Of a DNA stretch of 21,123 nucleotides, positions 1 to 8,239 are shown piece after piece (within the stretch, counting starts at the first letter, position 1; every line of letters starts with the position of its first letter). The position numbers and the translations under genes were made by a program. The notes beneath the pieces were generated by a model. That model worked only from the letters and a program-made list of their open reading frames with translations, was not told the DNA's origin and made no database searches. This stretch comes from an uncultured Fretibacterium sp. (GTDB taxonomy: Bacteria; Synergistota; Synergistia; Synergistales; Aminobacteriaceae). The stretch is taken from assembly GCA_937892105.1 (NCBI GenBank), contig CALAUZ010000302.1:1-21123 (forward strand), in the 5' to 3' direction.

Positions 1-1
1 C

Positions 2-376
2 CCCGCCATTGTCAAAAATTGCATAGTCGCCTTTTGTCTGGTCTGCGTAAATCAGCCTTTTGTCTGCAACGTAATCTTCCATATTGCCGTACCAGTTTTG
101 ATGGTCTGGTACAATTTTTGTAATAATTGTAATGTGTGGTTTTAGAACCTTTCGTCCACGCAAATCCGCAAGCTGCCAGGAAGAAAATTCAATCACAACT
201 GGAGTATCTTGAGTAACCTCATCAAAAAAACTCAGCGGGCTAACAGTAATATTTCCTCCTAAAAAGCATTTGTAACCGGCTGTCTTTAGTCCATAATAAA
301 TTGCACTTACGGTAGAAGATTTTCCCTTGCTTCCAGTAACCGCAATAACAGGAGCCTTTGTAAAGCGCAGAAAGCA
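2..376 (-). CDS. murD: MurD fragment (UDP-N-acetylmuramoylalanine--D-glutamate ligase), both ends missing
   Basis: An open frame of about 124 codons runs on the minus strand from the left edge to about base 376, in a different frame from the kinase that joins it. It shows the Mur ligase ATP loop VTGSKGKSST, then EFSSWQL (MurD usually has ELSSFQL) and KIVPDHQNWY, matching the PDHLDRH region of the central domain. MurD adds D-glutamate to UDP-MurNAc-L-alanine in the cytoplasm during peptidoglycan synthesis. The N-terminal UDP-binding domain (about 100 residues) and the C-terminal domain are absent. The SKGKSST loop and the somewhat AT-richer composition resemble spirochaete (Treponema) MurD, which is recollection, not a search result. 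There is no start codon or ribosome binding site at the junction, so this is best read as foreign sequence joined by misassembly. The right edge is approximate, within 360-376. Confidence 0.8.
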
Positions 377-2466
377 CCCACAAGACGCGCGGCACTCTTC
401 AAAGCGTGAACCTTTATCGTGTAATTCTTGATGTCCTTTTCGCGTTCATAGCCCTCGATTTCGTCCGACTTCTTGTCCAGAGAATTGTAGAATATCTCCA
501 ATGCCTGAATGAACGTATCCTCACTTCCGCAGTTCGTTACGGCGGCATCATAGTTAATTCCAGGAATATTCTTGTACTTAGCAAACTCGTCTTCAGGTTC
601 GGCAGTATTGCTTGTATCGCTGGCCATTGCGGGGGCTTTTGCGGCTGTTTTTGCGTTATCATCGGGCAGCATGTTATCACCCTTGAGGATCAAGTCTTTT
701 GGCAGATACTCAAGCAACACCTGTTCAAGCCTCACAGTGTCAACCGGCTTCGATATGTAGTCGCTGAAGCCTTCGTCTATGTAGAGCTGGCGCGCACCCA
801 AAACCGCATTAGCTGTCAGAGCAACTACAGGAGTGTTATAGTTGAGGCCGTCAGTCATCTTCTTCATGTTGTGGAATGCCTCTATGCCGTCCATTCCAGG
901 CATTCTGTGGTCAAGGAATATCATGTTGTAGTGGTTCATTCTGACCATCTGGAGCATTTCGAGGCCGCTTGAAGCTGTGTCAATCTTGATTTTCGTCTTC
1001 TTCAGGAGATTTGCGAACACGAGGAGGTTCACGTCAGCATCATCGACAACAAGAACTTTCGCGTCAGGTGCCTGGAATGACTGCGTAAAAGCCTTGCCCT
1101 CATGAGCCGCCGCAGTTGAGAATGCCCGCTCGTAATCACCTATAGGCTCCCACTTTATGACAGTCTGTTTGACATCAAACGAGAATGTAGAGCCTTTATG
1201 GAATACGCTCTCTATCTTGAGTTCGGAATCCATGAGCTGAAGCAGCTTCTGCACTATCGGCAATCCCAGTCCTGAGCCGTCAGCACTGAATTTTCGTGAA
1301 GCCTCGACGTGTTCAAAAGGCTGGAATATGTAATCGAGATCCTCTGACTTTATGCCTACTCCCGTATCAGTTACGGAGCATTTCAGCAGAATATTGTAAC
1401 TGTCCAGCGTCTCATAACCAATCGTTACAGTTACTCCTCCGCGTTCAGTATACTTTATGGCGTTGTTGAGGAGGTTCAACATGACCTGCCTGATGTGGTA
1501 TTCATCGCCGTCAAGTATGCGCGGTATTCCCTTATCAACGTTCACGGTGAAAGCCAGTGATTTTTTCTTGGCCTGTTCTGCGGCCATGTTCACGAGGTCA
1601 TTAATCAGCGAGCTGAGGTCGTAACGTACCGGCATAATCTCCATTTTCTTGTCCTGCAGCTTCGAGAAATCCAGAACGTCATTAATTATGCCCAAAAGTG
1701 CCCTGCCGCTTCTCTGTATGACCAGTGCATATTCGCGTATTTCCGGCCTGTCTTCCTCGCGCAAAATCATCTCGTTCATGCCGAGTATTGAGTTCATGGG
1801 TGTCCTAATTTCGTGGCTCATGTTGTTGAGGAAGGAACTTTTCGCCTCATTCGCGGAACTTGCTTCGGCGATTGCGTTGTCGAGCCTCTCTTGCTGGTGT
1901 CTGTACGCATACGTGTAAAGCAGGCACAGAAGCCCCAGAAGCGCAGACACTATGATAATGGGAACGAAAGTGCTTCCAGGAGCGGCAAGAGCATGGTCTA
2001 CTGATTCAGGATAGAAGCAGGCGAATACAGCATTGGTGATGTACGCGATAATTTCAAGGCATACCATGACAATGGAATCTTCCGTAGGCATGAAGCATGG
2101 TGTCGCCACAACCGCAAGAATGAACAACACCGGCACTCCTCCGAATATTCCGCCGTCAAGGAAGAACAGAGCAGTAAGGCCGAATATAAATCCTCCGGCA
2201 GTCAGAGGGTACGACAATTTAGAGAGATTTCCAATAGTACCCTTCTTCAGGCATATTACAGAGTACACAAATAGAGCTGATGACAGCGCGAACATCACGA
2301 AGTATGCCACAGCTGAAGTGTAATAGCCTCCTGCGAGACGAATAATGCTTGTCAAGCTCATAGCCAGCGTCGCAACTATGCCGAATGCACAGAAACATAA
2401 CGCTGTAATATTCTTGCCCGAACGGTCAGGCTCAAGTATAAATTGTCTAATTGTATGAGTATTCAT
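307..2466 (-). CDS. Membrane hybrid histidine kinase, HisKA-HATPase-REC-Hpt, 3' end replaced by foreign sequence
   Basis: Sensor kinase of 719 codons as read. About six hydrophobic segments lie within residues 20-190. A short coiled linker follows, then HisKA with H218 in MSHEIRTP, and HATPase_c with N box NLLNNAIKYT (331-340), G1 DTGVG (367-371) and G2 GSGLGL (397-402). A receiver domain (470-590) has phosphoacceptor D519 in FLDHRMPGMDG and K573. An A/P/T-rich linker leads to an Hpt domain with H687 in KVHALKSAARL. Homology stops at about residue 698 (base 375). The last 20 residues, rich in L and R, are murD DNA read in the wrong frame, so the true C-terminus is not in the window. It is the only one of the three local kinases with an Hpt. 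The ATG at 2466 has no clear ribosome binding site. It is divergent from the next kinase and shares a 138-base upstream region with it. The stimulus is unknown. Confidence 0.9.
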   Translation of the reverse strand: MNTHTIRQFILEPDRSGKNITALCFCAFGIVATLAMSLTSIIRLAGGYYTSAVAYFVMFALSSALFVYSVICLKKGTIGNLSKLSYPLTAGGFIFGLTALFFLDGGIFGGVPVLFILAVVATPCFMPTEDSIVMVCLEIIAYITNAVFACFYPESVDHALAAPGSTFVPIIIVSALLGLLCLLYTYAYRHQQERLDNAIAEASSANEAKSSFLNNMSHEIRTPMNSILGMNEMILREEDRPEIREYALVIQRSGRALLGIINDVLDFSKLQDKKMEIMPVRYDLSSLINDLVNMAAEQAKKKSLAFTVNVDKGIPRILDGDEYHIRQVMLNLLNNAIKYTERGGVTVTIGYETLDSYNILLKCSVTDTGVGIKSEDLDYIFQPFEHVEASRKFSADGSGLGLPIVQKLLQLMDSELKIESVFHKGSTFSFDVKQTVIKWEPIGDYERAFSTAAAHEGKAFTQSFQAPDAKVLVVDDADVNLLVFANLLKKTKIKIDTASSGLEMLQMVRMNHYNMIFLDHRMPGMDGIEAFHNMKKMTDGLNYNTPVVALTANAVLGARQLYIDEGFSDYISKPVDTVRLEQVLLEYLPKDLILKGDNMLPDDNAKTAAKAPAMASDTSNTAEPEDEFAKYKNIPGINYDAAVTNCGSEDTFIQALEIFYNSLDKKSDEIEGYEREKDIKNYTIKVHALKSAARLVGAFCALQRLLLLRLLEARENLLP

Positions 2467-2604
2467 GCGGTGAATAATATCACATTTAATTCACAGGTGC
2501 TACAGCTCTTGACATAAATAAAATTTTTCATGGTGCAGGTTATATAATATTAATCATACTTTTACAGAACGAATATAAATCAAGACGAAGGGGTTATAAA
2601 AGAC
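2467..2604. promoter_or_regulatory. Divergent intergenic region between two hybrid kinase genes
   Basis: This 138-base AT-rich gap must hold the start signals for both divergent kinase genes. On the + strand a perfect TATAAT lies at 2543-2548, about 57 bases before the TTG start at 2605, but has no good -35 at normal distance. A TTGACA at 2509-2514 is 28 bases upstream of it, too far to pair. On the - strand a TATTAT lies at 2475-2480 near the kinase start. The exact promoters are uncertain, and a regulated, activator-dependent promoter is possible. Confidence 0.35.
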
Positions 2605-4521
2605 TTGGGAAGTAAATACATTATAGAATCCGAAATAGCCGTAATATTCTTGAGCGCAACATTATGCGTTTATCTTCAGCTTATCTATTCGGGAACTTCA
2701 TCAGATAAGAAAAGGCTCCTGCGTTATTGTTACATGACGACGGCAAGCAGTGTTGTTGATGTCCTTGTCTCTATTGTGCTGTCGGAGGGTTCAACGTTCT
2801 CTGTTGAGGCAAAATATATCTGTTCGCTTCTATGGCAGTGGGCAGCCTGCGGAGTATATTTCATGTTCATGAAGTACATAGCCTGCTTCGGTTCACCATC
2901 GCCCGGAAAAAAACGAATGCTCTACGCCCAGAATGTATTGCTCGGCGTATTCTTCTATCTTCAGCTTGTTGGACACTTCACGGGAGCAAACTATGGCATT
3001 TCACCAGACGGCAATCTATCGACTGGTGTGCTATGGCCTGCCCTCACAATAGGGTTTGTGTGGCTCTGGTCAGTGTGGACATGGGTTGAACTCTACATCT
3101 ACCGCAGGTCCTTCACGAAAGGGCAGATGTGGGCGTTAGTTGGGAATTTTGCAGTGTGCTGGACAATTCAGATGGCACAGGCTCAGTTGTTCCCAAAAGT
3201 CCCCGTGAACTTCATCATAATTTCAGTGAACGTATATTACTTCTTCTTCCTTCTTGAGACACCTGCTTACAGGGACTTGGAGCGCACGCTTCAGAGATTG
3301 CGCAAGGCCAAAGAGATAGCCGATGAAGCCAACGCCACAGCAATAGCCGCCGATGCCGCAAAAGGTGAGTTCCTCGCAAACATGTCCCACGAAATCCGCA
3401 CGCCTCTCACAACAATAATGGGAATGGACGAGGTTATCCTCAGAAAGTATGAAGCCGGCCCCGTCTATGATTACGCGATGGATATTCAGAGCGCAGGCAA
3501 TACACTTCTTCACATCATCAACGATATACTTGACTTCTCGAAGATAGAGTCCGGACAGCTGGAGTTGGCATTGAGAAACTATGACCTCGCCAGAGTTTTG
3601 CGCGATGTCGATAACATGGTCAGGATACGCGCGGAACAAAAGGGACTGCAGTACACTGCACAAGTCGATGATTCTCTGCCTGACGAACTTTTCGGCGACA
3701 GGATAAGGATACATCAGGTTATGGTGAACATTCTGAACAATGCCGTGAAGTACACCAAGAAAGGCAGCGTAAAATTCACTCTGACTGGCGTAAAAGGCGA
3801 TGACCCGTCATTAATCATTCTTCATATCACTGTTGCTGATACAGGCATAGGCATTCACGCAGAGGACATTCCAAAACTGTTTAAGTCGTTCAGCAGGATA
3901 GACGCAAAGGAAACCCACAACATTGAAGGTACTGGTCTTGGCCTAGCAATTACTGGAAGGCTCATCGAACTTATGGGCGGAAGTGTTGAGGTTACATCTA
4001 CATACGGAATGGGGTCAACCTTCCACGTTGTTATCCCTCAGAAGATAGTGGGTACAAAGACAATAAGGGATTACGAGATTGAAGCCTCTCACAAGAAGAA
4101 GACTGAGCGCAAAATCCTGAAAGCACCTGACGCAAGAATACTGATTGTTGACGACAACGACATGAACAGGATAGTATTGCGTTCGCTGATGAAGGAAAAC
4201 CAGATCAAAATAGATGAGGCAGAATCGGGTGAAGAATGCCTGAAAAAATGTGCCAGCAATCCCTATGACGTTATACTGATGGACTACATGATGCCCAGAA
4301 TGGACGGCAAAGAAACCCTCGCAAAACTAAAACAGATGACAGACGCTCCTGGCGCAAAGGCAAAAGTTATTGTATGTACGGCAAATGCTCTCGTGGGAGT
4401 GAGGGCTGAATTGCTTTCGGCAGGGTTCAATGACTTCCTGAGCAAGCCTGTTAATGGGAAAGAACTTGAAGAAATGCTGATTAAGTATATTCCTCCCAGC
4501 AGAATCACTCAAGGGGCTTGA
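2605..4521 (+). CDS. Seven-helix membrane hybrid histidine kinase, HisKA-HATPase-REC
   Basis: Sensor kinase of 638 residues. Seven hydrophobic helices fill residues 8-218 with no recognisable periplasmic ligand domain, so sensing is probably within the membrane or through helix loops. The last helix leaves the membrane with LLETPAYRDLERTLQRL and a coiled linker. HisKA carries H262 in MSHEIRTP. HATPase_c has N box NILNNAVKYT (375-384), G1 DTGIG (412-416) and G2 GTGLGL (442-447). The C-terminal receiver has D560 in LMDYMMPRMDG and K614, with no Hpt. Phosphate on D560 therefore needs a separate Hpt, and the neighbouring kinase on the other strand has one. The TTG start at 2605 is chosen because the frame upstream is not usable and AAGGGG lies 12 bases before it. 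It is followed 5 bases later by the next kinase, so the two are cotranscribed. Confidence 0.92.
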   Translation: MGSKYIIESEIAVIFLSATLCVYLQLIYSGTSSDKKRLLRYCYMTTASSVVDVLVSIVLSEGSTFSVEAKYICSLLWQWAACGVYFMFMKYIACFGSPSPGKKRMLYAQNVLLGVFFYLQLVGHFTGANYGISPDGNLSTGVLWPALTIGFVWLWSVWTWVELYIYRRSFTKGQMWALVGNFAVCWTIQMAQAQLFPKVPVNFIIISVNVYYFFFLLETPAYRDLERTLQRLRKAKEIADEANATAIAADAAKGEFLANMSHEIRTPLTTIMGMDEVILRKYEAGPVYDYAMDIQSAGNTLLHIINDILDFSKIESGQLELALRNYDLARVLRDVDNMVRIRAEQKGLQYTAQVDDSLPDELFGDRIRIHQVMVNILNNAVKYTKKGSVKFTLTGVKGDDPSLIILHITVADTGIGIHAEDIPKLFKSFSRIDAKETHNIEGTGLGLAITGRLIELMGGSVEVTSTYGMGSTFHVVIPQKIVGTKTIRDYEIEASHKKKTERKILKAPDARILIVDDNDMNRIVLRSLMKENQIKIDEAESGEECLKKCASNPYDVILMDYMMPRMDGKETLAKLKQMTDAPGAKAKVIVCTANALVGVRAELLSAGFNDFLSKPVNGKELEEMLIKYIPPSRITQGA

Positions 4522-4526
4522 TTTAT

Positions 4527-6470
4527 ATGTTGACATACGGATATAACGTTTGGATTGAGGCAACAGTCATTCCGTTTTTGGGAGTTATGACTGCTTTCCT
4601 TTTCATACGATACGCGACAAACGCTGAGATTAACAGACGCTTCAGGCTTCTCTCACTGTCCACGTTCCTTGCGGCACTGTTTGAAGTATCTTCCACTCTG
4701 CTCATTGACGGCTGGGGACACATGCATATCGTCAATGTATCAATAAGGACTGTGTATTACGCCGCTGTAAACGTGAATGCTTATTACCTCATGCGTTACG
4801 TTGAGGCTTATGTGAAAGTTGATAACCCGAAATTCGACATGCTTAACAGGCTTCTTCTTACATCGAGTTTTGTTGTACTCGCACTGAACCTTACGCCGGG
4901 AACAGCAGGTTTCTTCTTTTCCATAGTTGGAGATGGCGGGCTTCTCAGAGGGACATACAATACTTTGTGGCGCAGTGTTTACGTCCTTTATTTCGTGGGA
5001 ATGGCGTGCTGGCTTCAGCTAACTCACAAGCAGTTCTATACGGCTAAATCACAGTATCTCGTAATGACAATTCTGGGCGCGCTTCTAATTGCGTCATTCG
5101 TAATTCAGTATATGTTCGTGAGGACTATACTATTTACATACGCAGCGGCATGTGTTGTCCTCTTCATCACATTTTTCTACTACGAGGCTCCGACTTACAG
5201 GAGAATGTTGACGGTCGAGAAGGAATTGGAGGAAGCACGCGTCAATGCCGAACATTCAACGAGAATGACCAACGCCGCAAACCGCGCAAAGAGTGATTTT
5301 CTCGCCAACACCTCCCATGAAATCCGCACCCCTATGAACGCAATCTTAGGTATGAACGAGATGATACTCAAGGAGAGCAGAAATCCCGATATCAGGCAGG
5401 CTTCACTCGATATCAGGAAGGCAGGCAATCACCTCCTCTCAATCATCAACAACATACTCGACATCTCAAAGATAGAATCCGGAAAGATGGAGCTGTACAA
5501 TACGGATTATCATTTATGGCAAATGCTGAAGGATATTGAGGAAAGCAATTACGAGATAATGCACGAAAACAGGCTTCAGTTTTCCCTCGAAGTAGATAAA
5601 TCGCTCCCCGAACATCTCTACGGCGATGAAGACCATATACGGCAGGTTGTCATGAACTTAATCGACAATGCCGCGAAGTATACCAGAAAAGGTACTATAA
5701 CGCTGAGTGTCAAGGGAAAAGTTCAGGCACATTCCAGAGTTCGCATGATTATATCGGTGAAGGATACCGGCATAGGAATACGTCAGGAAGACATCAGCAA
5801 ACTTTTCCATTCTTTTGAACGCGTAAACCTGAACGAGACGCAGAACATACAGGGTGCCGGTTTGGGACTTACTCTTGTGCGCTATCTCATTGAACTTATG
5901 GGAGGGACTGTTAAGGCTGAAAGCGAGTACGGTAAAGGCAGTGCTTTCACCATTGAGCTGACACAGCAGCTTGCACAGGAAGGATTTAACGGGACTATTG
6001 CGGAATATGAGGCGTTCCTTGAGGAGGAACACGAGAGAACTACAGGGGGACATCATGACGATGACAGACCGTTCACGTGTCCTGAAGCCAGATTGCTGGT
6101 GGTTGATGATACTCCAGTGAACCTTGTTGTTGCGCGCGGAATGCTGAAGGATTCACAGGCTAGTGTTGATACGGCGGAGTCAGGCGAGGAAGCATTGGAG
6201 CTTATTGGGGCGAACCATTACGATATCATTTTCCTCGACCATAAAATGCCAGGAATGGACGGAATAGAGACGCTGAACAGGGCAAGGGAGATTGACGGGC
6301 CTTCAAGACTGGCGAGATATATCGCTCTGACCGCAAACTCAGGTACAGGATTGCGCGAGGAATATATATCGCTTGGGTTCAACGATTACCTTCCCAAACC
6401 GATAAAATCAGAAGCAATGAGGAAGATAATGTCTTCATTCATTCCTGAGAGCCTCAAGGTAAGGGGGTAA
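4527..6470 (+). CDS. Membrane hybrid histidine kinase, HisKA-HATPase-REC
   Basis: A second + strand kinase, 647 residues from ATG 4527. This start is preferred over the TTG at 4518, because AAGGGG at 4511-4516 sits 10 bases before the ATG but only 1 base before the TTG. About six or seven hydrophobic helices span residues 10-218, ending in FFYYEAPTYRRM, the same helix-exit pattern (E-x-P-x-Y-R) as the upstream kinase. HisKA has H264 in TSHEIRTP. HATPase_c has N box NLIDNAAKYT (377-386), G1 DTGIG (413-417) and G2 GAGLGL (443-448). A His/Asp-rich linker (509-513) precedes a receiver with D571 in FLDHKMPGMDG and K624. There is no Hpt. It begins in the tail of the previous gene, and its ribosome binding site lies inside that coding region, so translation may be coupled. 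It is probably a paralogue of its neighbour, with sequence divergence greatest in the membrane part. Confidence 0.92.
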   Translation: MLTYGYNVWIEATVIPFLGVMTAFLFIRYATNAEINRRFRLLSLSTFLAALFEVSSTLLIDGWGHMHIVNVSIRTVYYAAVNVNAYYLMRYVEAYVKVDNPKFDMLNRLLLTSSFVVLALNLTPGTAGFFFSIVGDGGLLRGTYNTLWRSVYVLYFVGMACWLQLTHKQFYTAKSQYLVMTILGALLIASFVIQYMFVRTILFTYAAACVVLFITFFYYEAPTYRRMLTVEKELEEARVNAEHSTRMTNAANRAKSDFLANTSHEIRTPMNAILGMNEMILKESRNPDIRQASLDIRKAGNHLLSIINNILDISKIESGKMELYNTDYHLWQMLKDIEESNYEIMHENRLQFSLEVDKSLPEHLYGDEDHIRQVVMNLIDNAAKYTRKGTITLSVKGKVQAHSRVRMIISVKDTGIGIRQEDISKLFHSFERVNLNETQNIQGAGLGLTLVRYLIELMGGTVKAESEYGKGSAFTIELTQQLAQEGFNGTIAEYEAFLEEEHERTTGGHHDDDRPFTCPEARLLVVDDTPVNLVVARGMLKDSQASVDTAESGEEALELIGANHYDIIFLDHKMPGMDGIETLNRAREIDGPSRLARYIALTANSGTGLREEYISLGFNDYLPKPIKSEAMRKIMSSFIPESLKVRG

Positions 6471-6524
6471 AGTTTGGCGCAAGATATAAAACCGCAAAAT
6501 TTCACACACTGATGGAGGAGTTAT

Positions 6525-8192
6525 ATGTATAACAAGAACGGAAACATAACGCTTGAAAAAATTTCTGCATACATTCCAGGTGCTGTTATCGTTTACAAGA
6601 ACAACGAGGCTGAAGAGATCATATTTGCCAGCGATGAAATAGCACGAATATTCGAGTGTGAAAGCGTTGATGACTTCATGAAGTTCACAGGAGGCAGCTT
6701 CATTACGATAGTGTATCCGGAGGACATCGAGGAAGTCGAACAGATAATCAGGAAGCAGATAGCCGCAACAGAAGGCTATGACTACGTAACCTACCGTATA
6801 ATCACGAAGAACGGAAACATAAAGAAGATTGAGGACTGGGGACATCTTGTACATGATGATGAACTTGGTGAAATATTCTTCGTTTACCTTCACGATATGA
6901 GCCTCAGAGAAAATCTTACGGAGATATCAGGCCAGACGAGCCTCCCAGAGCCTAAAGCTGCAACGATAGACGAACTTACAGGGCTGGCAAACATGAAGGC
7001 ATTTCGTCTTCAAGCACCTGTAGTTATCCGTGATTTCTTCAAGAAGGGCGGCCAGCCTAGCTGCATATACTTCAACATCAGGAACTTCCACACGTATAAC
7101 GAAACATATGGTTTTGCGGGAGGAGACAGAATGCTGAAGTCTGTTGCGAGGATATTGCAGGATACTTTTCCTGGCGGACTTATTGCGAGGTTCAGCGAGG
7201 ATCATTTCGCCCTAATAACAGCGCATGAAGACATCAGGGAGAAGATTAACCGAATGAGCGTGAGGGTGAATAATCTTCGCAGGGGTGTTGTTGTAGAGAT
7301 GAAAGCCGGAGTGTACCAGATTAAAAGCCCTGATATGGACATCAGCGTAATCTGCGACTGCGCAAAAATTGCCTGCGACTCGATAAAGCATGAATACGGT
7401 GCTAACGTTCAACTGTACGATGGCAAGATGGACGAGAAGGTTCAGTTACAGGAACACATAATATCGTCGTTTCAGGAGGCAATGGACACGGGAAGGATAC
7501 AGATATTCTTCCAGCCTGTTGTTGATGTACGAACTGGTAAGACGGCATCGGTTGAGGCACTTACGCGTTGGGACGATCCGAAATACGGAAGGTTATCACC
7601 CGCGAGTTTCCTGTATGTTCTTGAGGAGCAGAGATTGATACACAGGCTTGATACTTTCGTGGTCAACAAGGTTTGTGAGGAACTGAAACGCCGCAAGGGG
7701 AACGGTGAAGAACTTGTGCCGGTATCGCTGAACTTGTCGCGGCTTGACTTTGAGCTTACGGACGTTGTGCGTGTAATCGAGGACGCTGTGGAGAAGAATG
7801 GGATACCTGATGACGTGTTGAGGTTTGAGCTTACGGAGAGTCTTATAGCGGTAGACATGGACGCGATGAAGAGGGAATCGGAGAGGTTGCGCCGACACGG
7901 TTTCAAAGTATGGATGGACGCGTTTGGGTCAGGGTATTCGTCATTGAAGGTTCTGAAGGACTTTACGCTTGACGGCCTGAAGATTGACATGGACATGATA
8001 CGCTCGGTTGATGATGACAGGGCGAACATAATCATCTCGGCAGTGATAGACATGGCCAAGAAGCTGGGTATTCCCGCGCTGTCGAAAGGCGTTGAGACGA
8101 AAGAACAGCTTGAGTTCCTGAAGAAGGCTGGGTGTGATTTGGCTCAAGGCTATCTTTTTGGGAGACCTGCACCTGCGAGATCTGTGAAGTAA
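6525..8192 (+). CDS. PAS-GGDEF-EAL protein with degenerate catalytic motifs
   Basis: A soluble 555-residue protein with a PAS domain (about 10-130), a GGDEF-fold domain (about 147-235) and an EAL domain (about 308-552). GGDEF domains make c-di-GMP and EAL domains break it down, but here key residues are changed. The GGDEF signature reads SEDHF (224-228), the metal-binding DxD region reads FNIRNF (183-188), and no RxxD inhibitory site is seen. In the EAL domain E344-A-L-T-R, N403, E435, K486 and Q541 are kept, but the usual DDFG motif reads DAFG (A466) and EGVE reads KGVE (K521), removing two residues of the metal/catalytic set. It may bind c-di-GMP or act through protein contacts instead of catalysis; that is inference. 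GGAGG lies 6 bases before the ATG. It lies 54 bases after the kinase gene with no terminator between, so one operon is likely. Confidence 0.92.
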   Translation: MYNKNGNITLEKISAYIPGAVIVYKNNEAEEIIFASDEIARIFECESVDDFMKFTGGSFITIVYPEDIEEVEQIIRKQIAATEGYDYVTYRIITKNGNIKKIEDWGHLVHDDELGEIFFVYLHDMSLRENLTEISGQTSLPEPKAATIDELTGLANMKAFRLQAPVVIRDFFKKGGQPSCIYFNIRNFHTYNETYGFAGGDRMLKSVARILQDTFPGGLIARFSEDHFALITAHEDIREKINRMSVRVNNLRRGVVVEMKAGVYQIKSPDMDISVICDCAKIACDSIKHEYGANVQLYDGKMDEKVQLQEHIISSFQEAMDTGRIQIFFQPVVDVRTGKTASVEALTRWDDPKYGRLSPASFLYVLEEQRLIHRLDTFVVNKVCEELKRRKGNGEELVPVSLNLSRLDFELTDVVRVIEDAVEKNGIPDDVLRFELTESLIAVDMDAMKRESERLRRHGFKVWMDAFGSGYSSLKVLKDFTLDGLKIDMDMIRSVDDDRANIIISAVIDMAKKLGIPALSKGVETKEQLEFLKKAGCDLAQGYLFGRPAPARSVK

Positions 8193-8206
8193 TGTAATGA
8201 ATTCTT

Positions 8207-8236
8207 ACTCCCCTGTTGTGATGACGGGGGAGTTTT
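8207..8236 (+). terminator. Rho-independent terminator after the kinase/c-di-GMP operon
   Basis: ACTCCCC (8207-8213) pairs with GGGGAGT (8227-8233) around a 13-base loop, and the 3' arm runs into TTTT (8233-8236). It lies 14 bases after the TAA of the PAS-GGDEF-EAL gene and just before the convergent DUF362 gene ends. The GC-rich 7-bp stem with a short U tract fits an intrinsic terminator on the + strand. The other strand lacks a clear U tract. Confidence 0.75.
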
Positions 8237-8239
8237 GTG

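Noticed and set aside
1..376. murD as a genuine neighbour in the same genome
   Set aside because: It has no start region, is out of frame with the kinase, and joins it in the middle of a conserved domain, so misassembly is the simpler explanation.
406..972. A 188-codon open frame on the + strand
   Set aside because: It lies antisense to the receiver and linker of the first kinase, has no ribosome binding site or recognisable domain, and is a by-product of that gene's codon pattern.
2509..2548. TTGACA and TATAAT as one promoter
   Set aside because: The spacer is 28 bases, well beyond the 15-19 that sigma-70-type polymerase uses.
4518..4526. TTG start for the third kinase
   Set aside because: AAGGGG would be only one base away; ATG 4527 has proper spacing.
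7472..8059. A 195-codon minus strand frame
   Set aside because: It is antisense to the EAL domain, which is certain, and is Ser-rich without motifs.
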